Of a stretch of 7,206 nucleotides of DNA, positions 1 to 6,945 are shown one piece after another. The position numbers and the translations under genes are program-made. The first letter of the stretch is position 1. Every line of letters begins with the position of its first letter. This DNA is from Candidatus Krumholzibacteriia bacterium (GTDB taxonomy: Bacteria > Krumholzibacteriota > Krumholzibacteriia > Krumholzibacteriales > Krumholzibacteriaceae), in NCBI GenBank assembly GCA_026387805.1, contig JAPLKY010000415.1, positions 1 through 7,206 of the forward strand, written 5' to 3'. Below the pieces are notes generated by a model. The model did no database searches, was not told the origin of the DNA, and saw only the letters and a program-made list of their open reading frames with translations.

Positions 1-485
1 AAGGGCATGAAGATCCAGTAACCGACGCGCACGCGGCTGAAATACAGGCGTACGAGGTACGCGCCGAGGATAACCGAGGTCGCCCCCGATGCGCCGATGA
101 CGCCGTATTGAAGGTACTGGGTAGAATAGAGCGCCGTGAGAACGAGATGCGTATAGGCGCCCGCGGCGGCCGCCGCCGTGAAAACGATATAGAACCTGAA
201 AGAGCCGAGCCGGTCCTCGAGCGGTCTCCCGAAAACGACAAGGTAAACGATGTTTCCGACGAGATGCAACCAACCGCCGTGCAGGAACGCATGGGTAATC
301 GCGGTGGCGATCGTCGGCGCATTCGGCTGGAATACGAGCAGGTTGAGATCCCACCACGACCCAACCGGCATGTATCTGTATAATATATAAGTGATTACAC
401 AGGACGCCGCGAGAAAATAGGTGACGAACGGCCGTTTCCGCGCGCCGACGTCGAGCCCGATGGGGATGTAATAGAAGAAATACAT
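1..485 (-). CDS. Rhomboid family intramembrane serine protease (N-terminal 161 residues; runs off the left edge)
   Basis: Rhomboids are inner-membrane proteases that cleave transmembrane substrates with a Ser-His dyad. Reading from an ATG at 485-483, the frame is open to base 1. A first hydrophobic helix lies at about residues 20-40. It is followed by the family signature around residues 65-94, HAFLHGGWLHLVGNIVY then FGRPLEDRLG, with the conserved HxxxN pair at H74 and N78. The catalytic-serine motif GASGA follows, with Ser133. The catalytic His lies in a later helix outside the window. The short N-terminus before helix 1 (about 19 residues, RKRPFVTY just before the helix) resembles small rhomboids found in FCB and related bacteria. 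An AGGGGG ribosome-binding sequence sits only about 3 nt before the ATG, which is tight. The terminator at 546-575 separates it from the upstream barrel gene, so it probably has its own promoter, which I could not identify. The substrate is unknown. Confidence 0.93.
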   Translation of the reverse strand, partial: MYFFYYIPIGLDVGARKRPFVTYFLAASCVITYILYRYMPVGSWWDLNLLVFQPNAPTIATAITHAFLHGGWLHLVGNIVYLVVFGRPLEDRLGSFRFYIVFTAAAAAGAYTHLVLTALYSTQYLQYGVIGASGATSVILGAYLVRLYFSRVRVGYWIFMP

Positions 486-545
486 ATTCCCCCTGGATTC
501 CGAGAATCACGGGGGAGCGTGCAAGTACCAGACCAGACCGGGGAT

Positions 546-575
546 AAAAAATGGGGGGCTCGAAAAGCCCCCCAT
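546..575 (-). terminator. Rho-independent terminator of the outer-membrane protein gene
   Basis: A perfect 10-bp inverted repeat (551-560 against 566-575) has a 5-nt loop. Read on the minus strand it gives ATGGGGGGCT-TTTCG-AGCCCCCCAT followed at once by a run of T residues (551-546). It lies 25 bp beyond the stop codon of the barrel gene. On the plus strand no T-run follows, so it acts for minus-strand transcription only. Confidence 0.92.
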
Positions 576-600
576 ACTCTCTGGCTTGCTCCGGCTTCTT

Positions 601-2049
601 CTAGAAGTGATACGTAGCGGAAAGCATGTAGATCGGATCGCTCTGATCGCTATTATAGCCGGTCAGCCAGTAGCCGAGACGGAACGGCAGTTCGTTATCG
701 ATAACCGCGTCGATATCGAAATCGCCGACGTGGAAGCCGAGACCCATCCAGTATTCGAAGTCGCTCCCGACATAGGTGTCGGTCTCTTCATACTTGACGA
801 CGTCCAACGCGGGGTCGTCGTAGTACTGGGAGGTATAGCTTTCCTTGTCCTCGTCCTTGTAGAACGTCTTCACGGCGCCGATCCTGAAGGTCAGCCAATC
901 CCGAACGTCGCTTTCGAGGGCGAGCCGGAACGCGGGCAGGATCATCGTCTTCGATTCATGAGTCACGCCCCACCAATAGGGATCGGCATCTTCATCTTCG
1001 TAATCGTAGTAATCATACCGGACGAAACCCGTCGGAGGATCGGACTGCTCCAGCTTGTAGTAGGAGAACGGCTCGACCGCGAAGAGCAGGAGGTTGTTCT
1101 CGTTGACCTTGATGTTTGCGGCGATACCGAAGGTGATACCCATACCCTTGACGCCGTAATGAGTATCCTTCCAGCCGAGCGTGTCGACTCCATCTTCGTC
1201 CCACAGACGATCGACGTACTGGCTCGAGTCGGATTTGAGACTGAAGTTGAAGGTGCCGAAGCTGGCGTAGGGCACCAGGGTAATCGTCTCGTTGCACTCA
1301 TAGAACATGCGACCGCGGAAATTCATCATCTTGTTCGCATCCGCGGAGATCTCGCCGAAGCCATGGTAGTAATCCTCATAGTAGTAATCGTTGGGGCTCT
1401 TCTCATCCAGCGTCATGCCCGCCCAGTTGTAATCGAATGCGAGATCCGCGTACATCTTCTCGCCGATGTCGAAACGCACGCCGGCGCCGATGGTCGTGTA
1501 CGACACCGCATCCACGTCATCAAACGCGGTATCACGGAGAGCGGGGCGCGTGAAGTCGTAGCTCGATTCATACTCCGATCTACGGTCCGACCGGCTGAAG
1601 TACAGGCCGAACGAGAGCTTCTCCATCGCATAGCCGTACAGAACGTTCCACTTGCTGTAAGCGTAATCGCTGTAGGGAGCATCCCACCAATAGTAATTCT
1701 CCTGCCCGCTTATATCCCAGCCCCAATCACCGAAATTGAGCGGTCTGCCCGTCTCGTTGAAGAACATCGCGAGCGTTCCGTACTTGCCCTCCGAGCCGAG
1801 CGCGTACGAGGCGCCTATATAAGGCAGCGGTGTATAGGACATTTCACCGTCCATGTCGTAATTGAGGCCGATCCACACCGTATTGCTGTACGACGGAAGC
1901 GTGCCGTACCACGTGAAGATGTTGTAATCATCCTCGATGTAATTGCCGGCGCCTCCGAGGGCTATCTGCCGCGCATCGGTTGCGAGGACCGGAACGGCGA
2001 CGGCAACCACGAAGAGTGCCGAAAGAACAACTGCGAATAGCTTTTTCAT
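601..2049 (-). CDS. Uncharacterised outer-membrane beta-barrel protein, 482 aa
   Basis: Probable outer-membrane beta-barrel. It opens with a Sec signal peptide, MKKLFAVVLSALFVVAVAVP, cleaved after VLA at about residue 23. The mature N-terminus, TDARQIALGGAGNYIEDDYN, resembles the ALGGAG...DD segment seen at the start of FadL/PorV-like barrels. The rest alternates amphipathic strands with Tyr/Asp-rich loops (for example DYYYEDYYHG and YDYYDYEDED). It ends in SATYHF: a terminal Phe preceded by alternating aromatic and hydrophobic residues is the usual signal for BAM-mediated insertion. I chose the ATG at 2049 because AGGGGG at 2056-2061 lies 6 nt upstream and the signal peptide starts there. 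The in-frame extension to 2154 adds 35 polar residues and has no good ribosome-binding site. A long leader with a promoter at 2349-2377 precedes it and a terminator follows, so it appears monocistronic and well expressed. No substrate can be assigned; it could be a channel, a structural protein or a lipid/hydrocarbon porin. Confidence 0.85.
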   Translation of the reverse strand: MKKLFAVVLSALFVVAVAVPVLATDARQIALGGAGNYIEDDYNIFTWYGTLPSYSNTVWIGLNYDMDGEMSYTPLPYIGASYALGSEGKYGTLAMFFNETGRPLNFGDWGWDISGQENYYWWDAPYSDYAYSKWNVLYGYAMEKLSFGLYFSRSDRRSEYESSYDFTRPALRDTAFDDVDAVSYTTIGAGVRFDIGEKMYADLAFDYNWAGMTLDEKSPNDYYYEDYYHGFGEISADANKMMNFRGRMFYECNETITLVPYASFGTFNFSLKSDSSQYVDRLWDEDGVDTLGWKDTHYGVKGMGITFGIAANIKVNENNLLLFAVEPFSYYKLEQSDPPTGFVRYDYYDYEDEDADPYWWGVTHESKTMILPAFRLALESDVRDWLTFRIGAVKTFYKDEDKESYTSQYYDDPALDVVKYEETDTYVGSDFEYWMGLGFHVGDFDIDAVIDNELPFRLGYWLTGYNSDQSDPIYMLSATYHF

Positions 2050-2348
2050 TACAAACCCCCTGTCAGAAATCTCCCTTGCGGGAAAAACCTTCAGGATCCT
2101 TTCTATATGACCGCAAACATGAGCGGATGAGTTTCCTGGTTTCTTCTTCATCATCGCTGCGCCTTAAGAGGCGCTTACGTCTCTCCCTTGGCTTTCCCCC
2201 TTTCTCGATGAGGCCTCGAAACTCTTGGCACTTACGGCCCCGCCGCAAGCCCGCTTCTCAAAACCTTGTCAGCGTGCGAAATCATATCTTAGTATTCCCG
2301 GCGACCCCCTCTCAATGAATCTCGATCCCTCTTTATTTTTTGGGCGTT
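2050..2348 (-). promoter_or_regulatory. Long 5' leader of the outer-membrane protein gene, no recognised riboswitch
   Basis: This stretch has no convincing gene. If transcription starts near 2342, the mRNA carries roughly 290 nt before the ATG at 2049. It contains a perfect 6-bp hairpin with a 4-nt loop at 2159-2174 (GCGCCT-CTTA-AGGCGC on the minus strand). The decamer CGTAAGYGCC occurs twice, at 2227-2236 and 2170-2179, and several purine runs (AGGGGG, AAGGGAGA) are present. The last AGGGGG at 2056-2061 is the ribosome-binding site. I compared it by eye with TPP, cobalamin, SAM and c-di-GMP riboswitch consensus cores and matched none. It may be a structured regulatory or mRNA-stabilising leader. 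Short open frames here on both strands look like chance. Confidence 0.45.
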
Positions 2349-2362
2349 AAGTTAAAGCGCCC
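2342..2362. promoter_or_regulatory. Palindrome overlapping the -10 box, candidate operator
   Basis: An imperfect 21-bp inverted repeat, GGGCGTTAAGTTAAAGCGCCC on the plus strand, has 5-bp GC arms (2342-2346 and 2358-2362) and an AT-rich centre. It covers the predicted -10 box at 2349-2354. No T-run follows on either strand in the right place for a terminator, so a repressor site is more plausible than a termination signal. No regulator gene is present in the window to pair with it. Confidence 0.35.
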
Positions 2363-2377
2363 GGTAAATATTGTCAA
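2349..2377 (-). promoter_or_regulatory. Sigma70-like promoter for the outer-membrane protein gene
   Basis: On the minus strand a perfect -35 box TTGACA (2377-2372) is followed by a 17-nt spacer and a -10 box TAACTT (2354-2349), which keeps the three most conserved positions (T1, A2, T6). Just upstream, 2378-2407 is A/T-rich with a run of seven A residues, like an UP element. It lies about 80 bp past the stop codon of the peptidase gene and points at the barrel gene. Its start site would fall near 2342. Confidence 0.65.
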
Positions 2378-2455
2378 CATTTTTTTATCACAATTACGAA
2401 TATTTTATCGGCTCGAACGATTCGCGGGTCCGCCCTCGCTCCACCATCCGCATTC

Positions 2456-3526
2456 TTACCGAAAAACCGACCGGGCGAAAAGAAATATTTTCAAGAATTT
2501 TTCGTCGTAGCGATCGTCCCCGGACAGCAGGCTGCTGATTCTTACCTCCCCGCTGGAATGAATGTAGCGACCTTCCCCTATGCTTATCGCCACGTGGGTC
2601 ACCCGCGTCCCCTCGCCGAAGAAGAGGAGGTCTCCCGGCGCGAGGCGGGCGGCATCCTCCTTCGGAATGAGATCCCCGACGAGCGCCTGCATGTCGGAAT
2701 CGCGCGGGAGGGAGACTCCTTCCATGAGAAACACGCGCTGCACGAGCCCGGAGCAATCGAAACCCTTCGGGGTCGTCCCGCCCCACAGGTAGGGGATCCC
2801 GATGAAACGCATCGCCCTCCCGACGAGGCGCCCGCGATCGGGCTCCGCGCGCTCGCCCCGCTCTGCGAGCAGCTCTTCCCGTATGAAACCGCTCTTCCCT
2901 CCGGGAAGGTTTACGGCGCGGTACCCGCCGGCCGGAGGAGCGGCGACGAGCCGCGTGCCCGCGACCGCTTCCGATACGGGGAGGCTTTTCTCGTCGGCGG
3001 CCGACAGCACGTAGCCGACGTTCGCCGTAACGACGGCGCGCGCGGCGGCGGCGTACGCGGCTATCTCCCGCGCGTCCGTTTCGCGGAGGTACCACGAGCG
3101 TATCCACCCGTGGTAGTCGTCGGGAAGCCGTACCAGGCGCCAATCCCCCTCCTCTTTGAGCTGATACGCCGCGTCCCCCATGATGATCTGGGTGAGCAGC
3201 TCCGCAGAGTGCGCGCCCTCGCGTCTCACGTCCGCCACGCTCGAGGTAACCCAGAGCAGCCGGTCCGCCGCGGGGGCGAGGAGCCTGAATCGCACGGTCA
3301 ATCCGGCCGCCGAGGCCGCTCTGACGAGCTCCCTTTCGTCCCGATCGAGGGAGAATTCCTCGAGATGGCGCGGCAGCGCGCGCAGCACTTCCTCGCGCGT
3401 GAGCTCGAGCTCGAACGATCCCCTCTCCCGCGACGTGAGCTTCGAGTAGCTCCGGCGCCAATCGAGCCCGCACTCCTTCTCCGCGGCTGATACCGCTTCG
3501 CAGAGGCGCTGCAGAACGTTATCCAT
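2456..3526 (-). CDS. NlpC/P60 family cysteine peptidase with SH3b-like domains (YkfC-like), 356 aa
   Basis: Likely a gamma-D-glutamyl-L-diamino acid endopeptidase acting on peptidoglycan peptides. Residues 1-95 are a charged region with no family I recognise. Residues about 100-147 look like an SH3b domain (ending in GWIRSWYL) and about 165-220 like a second one (GYRAVNLPGGKSGFI). The NlpC/P60 domain covers about 230-356. It has IPYLWGGTTPKGFDCSGL with the nucleophile Cys258, then DLLFFG, THVAIS with His311, and IHSSG with His323 as the third polar residue. This SH3b-SH3b-NlpC/P60 order matches Bacillus YkfC. No signal peptide or lipobox is visible, so a cytoplasmic location is inferred, suiting digestion of imported murein peptides. 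The ATG directly abuts the DppC stop codon, and AAGGGAG at 3534-3540 is its ribosome-binding site. It is the last gene of the operon; no clear hairpin terminator follows. The peptidase family is clear; the exact substrate is inferred. Confidence 0.92.
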   Translation of the reverse strand: MDNVLQRLCEAVSAAEKECGLDWRRSYSKLTSRERGSFELELTREEVLRALPRHLEEFSLDRDERELVRAASAAGLTVRFRLLAPAADRLLWVTSSVADVRREGAHSAELLTQIIMGDAAYQLKEEGDWRLVRLPDDYHGWIRSWYLRETDAREIAAYAAAARAVVTANVGYVLSAADEKSLPVSEAVAGTRLVAAPPAGGYRAVNLPGGKSGFIREELLAERGERAEPDRGRLVGRAMRFIGIPYLWGGTTPKGFDCSGLVQRVFLMEGVSLPRDSDMQALVGDLIPKEDAARLAPGDLLFFGEGTRVTHVAISIGEGRYIHSSGEVRISSLLSGDDRYDEKFLKIFLFARSVFR

Positions 3527-4429
3527 CTATCGACTCCCTTCGATCGCTGCGCCCGGCCGCCCTCCGGAGACGCCAGGGGGCTTCGCGAGGGCCGATGCGA
3601 GACGGGGGTTCAGGGCGTCGCGCAGGCCGTCGCCGATCAGGTTGAGCGAGCAGACGGTGAGGGTGAGAAAGAGCCCCGGGAAGAAGGTGAGCCAGGGCGC
3701 GGTCCGCATGAAGGCGATGCCCCCCGAGATCATCCCTCCCCAGCTCGGCGCCGGCGGCTGGACGCCGAGCCCGAGAAAGCTCAGAGAGGCCTCGGCCATG
3801 ATCGTCATCCCGAGCCCGAGCGTGTAGACCACGAGGACGCTCGCGAGGCACTGCGGCAGAATGTGCCTGAGCAGGATCACCGCATGATTCGCTCCCGAGG
3901 CCCGCGCCGCCTGAACGAACTCCCGCTCCTTCACCGAAAGCACCTCGGCGCGGACGAGCCTCGCGACCGAGGCCCATCCGACGACGCCGAGCGTGACGAA
4001 GAGCGATATCATCCCGGGCGAGACGACCGCGATGATCGCGATGAGGAGGAGCAGCGTCGGATAGGCGAAGGTGATATCGGCGAGCCGCATGAGAACCGAG
4101 TCGAGGCGACCGCCGAAGTACCCGGCCAGCGAGCCGAGGAAGAGCCCGATGAGGAGCGAGATGGTGCGCGCGAGAAAGCCGACGCCGAGCGATATGCGGG
4201 CGCCGTGCACGATCCGCGAAAGCACGTCCCTCCCGAACGGATCGGTGCCGAAGGGATGGGAGAGCGACGGGCGCTCGAGCGCCGCGTCGAGGTCGATCGC
4301 TCCCGGGGGCGCGGGGGAGATCAATCCCGCGAGGACCGTCGCCGCGAGAAGAGCCGCGAAGATGACGAGCCCGGCCGCCGCCGCGGGCGAAATCGCGAAC
4401 CTGCGCCAGAATCCTCCGATTCTCCTCAC
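3527..4429 (-). CDS. Peptide ABC transporter permease, DppC/OppC type, 300 aa
   Basis: One of two inner-membrane permeases of a peptide importer (binding-protein-dependent transport family). A first helix lies at about residues 16-37. The OppC-type motif HPFGTDPFGRDVLSRIVHGARISL, which precedes the core, starts at residue 58. The EAA-like cytoplasmic loop EFVQAARASGANHAVILLRH lies at about 170-189 and contacts the ATPase. The hallmark ASLSFLGLGVQPPAPSWGG starts at 214. I chose the GTG at 4429-4427. It overlaps the DppB stop as GTGA, has a purine-rich Shine-Dalgarno (GGAGG within 4435-4444) 5 nt upstream, and gives the usual length of about 300 residues. The same frame continues upstream without a stop, but that part is the DppB coding region read out of frame. 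The ATPase it must bind is not encoded next to it; the next gene is the NlpC/P60 peptidase. Confidence 0.95.
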   Translation of the reverse strand: MRRIGGFWRRFAISPAAAAGLVIFAALLAATVLAGLISPAPPGAIDLDAALERPSLSHPFGTDPFGRDVLSRIVHGARISLGVGFLARTISLLIGLFLGSLAGYFGGRLDSVLMRLADITFAYPTLLLLIAIIAVVSPGMISLFVTLGVVGWASVARLVRAEVLSVKEREFVQAARASGANHAVILLRHILPQCLASVLVVYTLGLGMTIMAEASLSFLGLGVQPPAPSWGGMISGGIAFMRTAPWLTFFPGLFLTLTVCSLNLIGDGLRDALNPRLASALAKPPGVSGGRPGAAIEGSR

Positions 4430-5364
4430 CGCTTCCCCCCCTCCGGCCTGATCCGTGGATCGATCGCGCCGTAGCTCAGGTCCACGGCGAGATTCACGAG
4501 AATGAACAGCAGCGCCATGAAGAGCACCGCTCCCTGGATCACCGGAAAATCGCGCCTGAGGATCGCCTGCACGACGAACCGGCCGAGGCCGGGCCACCCG
4601 AAGATCGATTCGGTCAGCACGGACCCGCTCAGATAGCTTCCGAAGTCCGCCCCCGCGATCGTGATGACGGGAATGAGCGCGTTTCTCAGAACATGCTTCC
4701 CGAGAACGATGCGCTCGCCGAGCCCTTTCGCCCGCGCCGTCCGCACGTAATCCTCTCCGAGCGCGTCGAGAACGCCCGAGCGCGTCACGCGGGCGATCGT
4801 CGCCATGGACGCAAAGGACAGCGTGACCGCCGGCAGTATCAGATTGCGGATCGAACCTCCGCCGTACCCGGAGGGCGGAAGAACGCGGAGCTTGATCGCG
4901 AAGAGGTAGATGAGAAGAAGGCCGAGCCAGAACACGGGCATGGAAACGCCGACGAGCGAGAAGGTCATGAGTATCCTCGAAACGACGGGGCGCCTGCCCC
5001 AGGCGGCGATCGTCCCGATCGCGATTCCGCCCACGATCGCCAACACCATCGCGCTCAGGGCGAGAACGAGCGTTCTCGGAAACCGCTCGCGTATCGCCTC
5101 GGCCACCGGCCGCCGCGTCACGAAAGACCGTCCGAGATCGAATCGCGCGAGGCGGCCGAGAAAAGCGACGTACTGGACGGCGAGCGGCCGGTCGAGACCG
5201 AGCTCCGTGCGCATGCGGGCGAGCGTTTCCTCGTCGTATCGTTCCCCGGCGAGCGCGCGGACCGGATCGCCCGGCACGACGTACATGAGAATGAAGGTGA
5301 GGGTCGCGACGCCGAGGAGGATCGGGACGAGCATAGCCAAGCGTTTCACGATGAACGTGCGCAC
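4426..5364 (-). CDS. Peptide ABC transporter permease, DppB/OppB type, 312 aa
   Basis: Inner-membrane permease that pairs with the DppC-type protein to form the translocation pore. It starts in typical DppB fashion, RTFIVKRLAMLVPILLGVAT, followed by helix 1 and VVPGDPVRAL. The periplasmic region has the ELGLDRPLAVQY element. SMPVFWLGLLLIYLFA is a core helix. The EAA-like loop is DYVRTARAKGLGERIVLGKH, and the SVLTESIFGWPGLGRF motif lies close to the C-terminus. The protein ends at IDPRIRPEGGKR. Length and motif order match DppB/NikB proteins. The start is GTG at 5364-5362, with a GGGGGG Shine-Dalgarno (5372-5377) 7 nt away that lies in the short 15-nt gap after the binding-protein gene. The stop overlaps the DppC start by 4 nt, indicating translational coupling. 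Dipeptide, oligopeptide and nickel permeases share these motifs; peptide transport is favoured by the neighbouring genes. Confidence 0.96.
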   Translation of the reverse strand: MRTFIVKRLAMLVPILLGVATLTFILMYVVPGDPVRALAGERYDEETLARMRTELGLDRPLAVQYVAFLGRLARFDLGRSFVTRRPVAEAIRERFPRTLVLALSAMVLAIVGGIAIGTIAAWGRRPVVSRILMTFSLVGVSMPVFWLGLLLIYLFAIKLRVLPPSGYGGGSIRNLILPAVTLSFASMATIARVTRSGVLDALGEDYVRTARAKGLGERIVLGKHVLRNALIPVITIAGADFGSYLSGSVLTESIFGWPGLGRFVVQAILRRDFPVIQGAVLFMALLFILVNLAVDLSYGAIDPRIRPEGGKR

Positions 5365-5379
5365 TTCACGTCCCCCCGG

Positions 5380-6945
5380 TCATACGCCCACGTCGAGGAA
5401 GCGCTGGCCGTTGAATATGAGCGGAATGCGGTATCCGGTGAGCCGCGGGCTCACGACCTCGTACTTCTCGGGAAACCAGAGAAAAAGCCACGGCGCGTCT
5501 CCGTACACGATAGCCTCCGCCGTCCGGTAGAGCTCCCATCGCTTCGCGGCATCCATGCACGCCGCCGCGGCGTCGAGAAGCGAATCGACGCGTACGTTCC
5601 GGTAGCCGGTCCTGTTGCCGCCGCCGCCGATATTCGACGAGGAGAAGAGCGGCGCGAGAAAGTTCTCCGCGTCGGGGTAGTCGGCGAGCCAATCGAGGAA
5701 GAACGCGTCGGGAGTGCCCCGGTCGATCGCCTCCTTGAAGGCTCCCCACTCCCGCGTGACGAGCTTCGCCGTCACGCCGACGTCCGCCAGGTATCCCTGC
5801 ACGCTCTCGAGCACGCGTCCCGCTTCCGGATTCTCCCGCTGCCATATCTCCATCGAAAAACCGTTCGGATACCCGGCCTCGGCGAGCAGCGCCTTCGCTC
5901 CGGCGGGATCGTACGGGTACCGCTCCGCCGGTTCAGGCGAGAAACGCAGACTCGGCGGCACGACTCCGCGCGAGCGCGTCCCCGCCCCGAACAGCACGTG
6001 GGCGATGATCTTCTCGACGTCGACCGCCATGTTGAGGGCGCGCCGCACGCGGGGGTCGGAGAAGGGAGGCTTCACCGTGTTGAATCCGATGTAGACGACT
6101 CTGAGCTCCTCCTTCCAGAGGAGCGGCGAGCCGGCGGCGCGCCAGTGCTCCAGCTCCGCCCGCGGGACCTCGAGAACGTCGAGAGAGCCGACTTCGAACT
6201 CGGCGATCTGCGTCATCTGTTCGGGAATGACGCGGAAGGAAAGCCCCGCCAGCGCGGTTCGCGGTCCCGAATAACCGGGATTGGGAACGAGGAGGACCTC
6301 GTCTCCCTCTCTCCATGAGGAGAGCATCCAGGGGCCGCTCCCGCACGGCGCGCGCCCGTATCCTTTGCCGAGCCGCTCGACCTCCTCGCGGCATACGATC
6401 CCCGCGGCGGGCATGGCGAGGAGCCCGAGAAAATGCGCGACGGGATACTCGAGTCTCATGACAACCGTCGAATCGTCGACCGCCTGCACCGCTTCGCCGT
6501 CCCACGAAGCGCCCCCGTGGTACGCGGCGGCGCCCCTCAGCGGCTTGAGAAGCCACCAGCGGGGGGATACGGTTTCGGGATCGAGAAGACGCCGCACCGA
6601 GTAAACGACGTCGGACGCCGTCACGGATCTGCCCTGGGAGAAGCGGGCCCGGCCGAGGTGAAAGACGTACCGGCGCCCCCCGTCGAGGATCTCCCAGCTC
6701 AGCGCGAGATCGGGCACGACGCGCGCGTCCGGATCGAAGGCGACGAGATTGGAATGGACGAGAGACGCGATTCTCCCCGACGAGAAATCGACCGAATAGG
6801 CGGGATCGAGAGTCGTCGGCTCCGTCTGAAGCGCGAGCCGCACCGTCGCGTCGTCCCCGGCGCGCGAACAACCCACCACCGCCAGGGCTATCGGAAGAAG
6901 AAACGTCATGACGCCGGCACGGAGGCTTCCGCTCATACCGGTCAC
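5380..6945 (-). CDS. Peptide-binding lipoprotein, extracellular solute-binding protein family 5, 521 aa
   Basis: Captures the substrate in the periplasm and delivers it to the DppB/DppC pore. The N-terminus has a lipoprotein signal with lipobox VVGC, so Cys26 would be lipidated. Family 5 landmarks follow in order: LALQTEPTTLDPAYS near residue 37, a VVPDLALSWEILDGGRRYVF segment near 76, ARFSQGRSVTASDVVYSVRR near 100, CGSGPWMLSSWREGDEV in the middle, and VRRALNMAVDVEKI. Length and order suit DppA/OppA/MppA-like proteins. The start is taken as GTG at 6945, overlapping the upstream GWxTD stop as GTGA, the same arrangement as DppB/DppC. An ATG three codons later (6936) is an equally possible start, as neither has a strong ribosome-binding site. 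The ligand cannot be read from the sequence; murein peptides are suggested by the NlpC/P60 gene of the same operon. Confidence 0.94.
   Translation of the reverse strand: MTGMSGSLRAGVMTFLLPIALAVVGCSRAGDDATVRLALQTEPTTLDPAYSVDFSSGRIASLVHSNLVAFDPDARVVPDLALSWEILDGGRRYVFHLGRARFSQGRSVTASDVVYSVRRLLDPETVSPRWWLLKPLRGAAAYHGGASWDGEAVQAVDDSTVVMRLEYPVAHFLGLLAMPAAGIVCREEVERLGKGYGRAPCGSGPWMLSSWREGDEVLLVPNPGYSGPRTALAGLSFRVIPEQMTQIAEFEVGSLDVLEVPRAELEHWRAAGSPLLWKEELRVVYIGFNTVKPPFSDPRVRRALNMAVDVEKIIAHVLFGAGTRSRGVVPPSLRFSPEPAERYPYDPAGAKALLAEAGYPNGFSMEIWQRENPEAGRVLESVQGYLADVGVTAKLVTREWGAFKEAIDRGTPDAFFLDWLADYPDAENFLAPLFSSSNIGGGGNRTGYRNVRVDSLLDAAAACMDAAKRWELYRTAEAIVYGDAPWLFLWFPEKYEVVSPRLTGYRIPLIFNGQRFLDVGV

Noticed and set aside
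1000..1400. TAGTAATC-type repeats on the plus strand as a repeat array
   Set aside because: They are only codons for Tyr/Asp-rich loops in the barrel protein, with no regular unit or spacing.
586..2040. 484-codon open frame on the plus strand
   Set aside because: It is antisense to the barrel gene, which has a signal peptide, ribosome-binding site, promoter and terminator. The plus-strand product is a Val/Ile/Arg/Glu-rich string with no recognisable motif.
2050..2154. In-frame N-terminal extension of the barrel protein by 35 residues
   Set aside because: It would bury the signal peptide behind a polar stretch and lacks a ribosome-binding site, whereas the ATG at 2049 has one at ideal spacing.
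2200..2240. T-arm-like GTTTCGAGGCC suggesting a tRNA
   Set aside because: No acceptor stem, anticodon arm or D-arm can be assembled around it.
2063..2248. 61-codon minus-strand frame in the leader
   Set aside because: Highly basic composition, no ribosome-binding site, overlaps the leader and the barrel gene's ribosome-binding site. Treated as chance.
2342..2362. Inverted repeat as terminator of the peptidase operon
   Set aside because: It lies downstream of a perfect -35 box and has A residues rather than T residues after it on the minus strand, so an operator is more likely.
2394..3473. 359-codon minus-strand frame overlapping the peptidase gene
   Set aside because: Same strand but another frame of the NlpC/P60 gene; Arg/Gly/Ala-rich with no motif.
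2558..3490. 310-codon open frame on the plus strand
   Set aside because: Antisense to the NlpC/P60 gene, whose catalytic motifs are unmistakable.
4693..6318. 541-codon open frame on the plus strand
   Set aside because: Antisense to the DppB and binding-protein genes. The Arg/Glu/His-rich product spans two genes and their junction, typical of GC-rich shadow frames.
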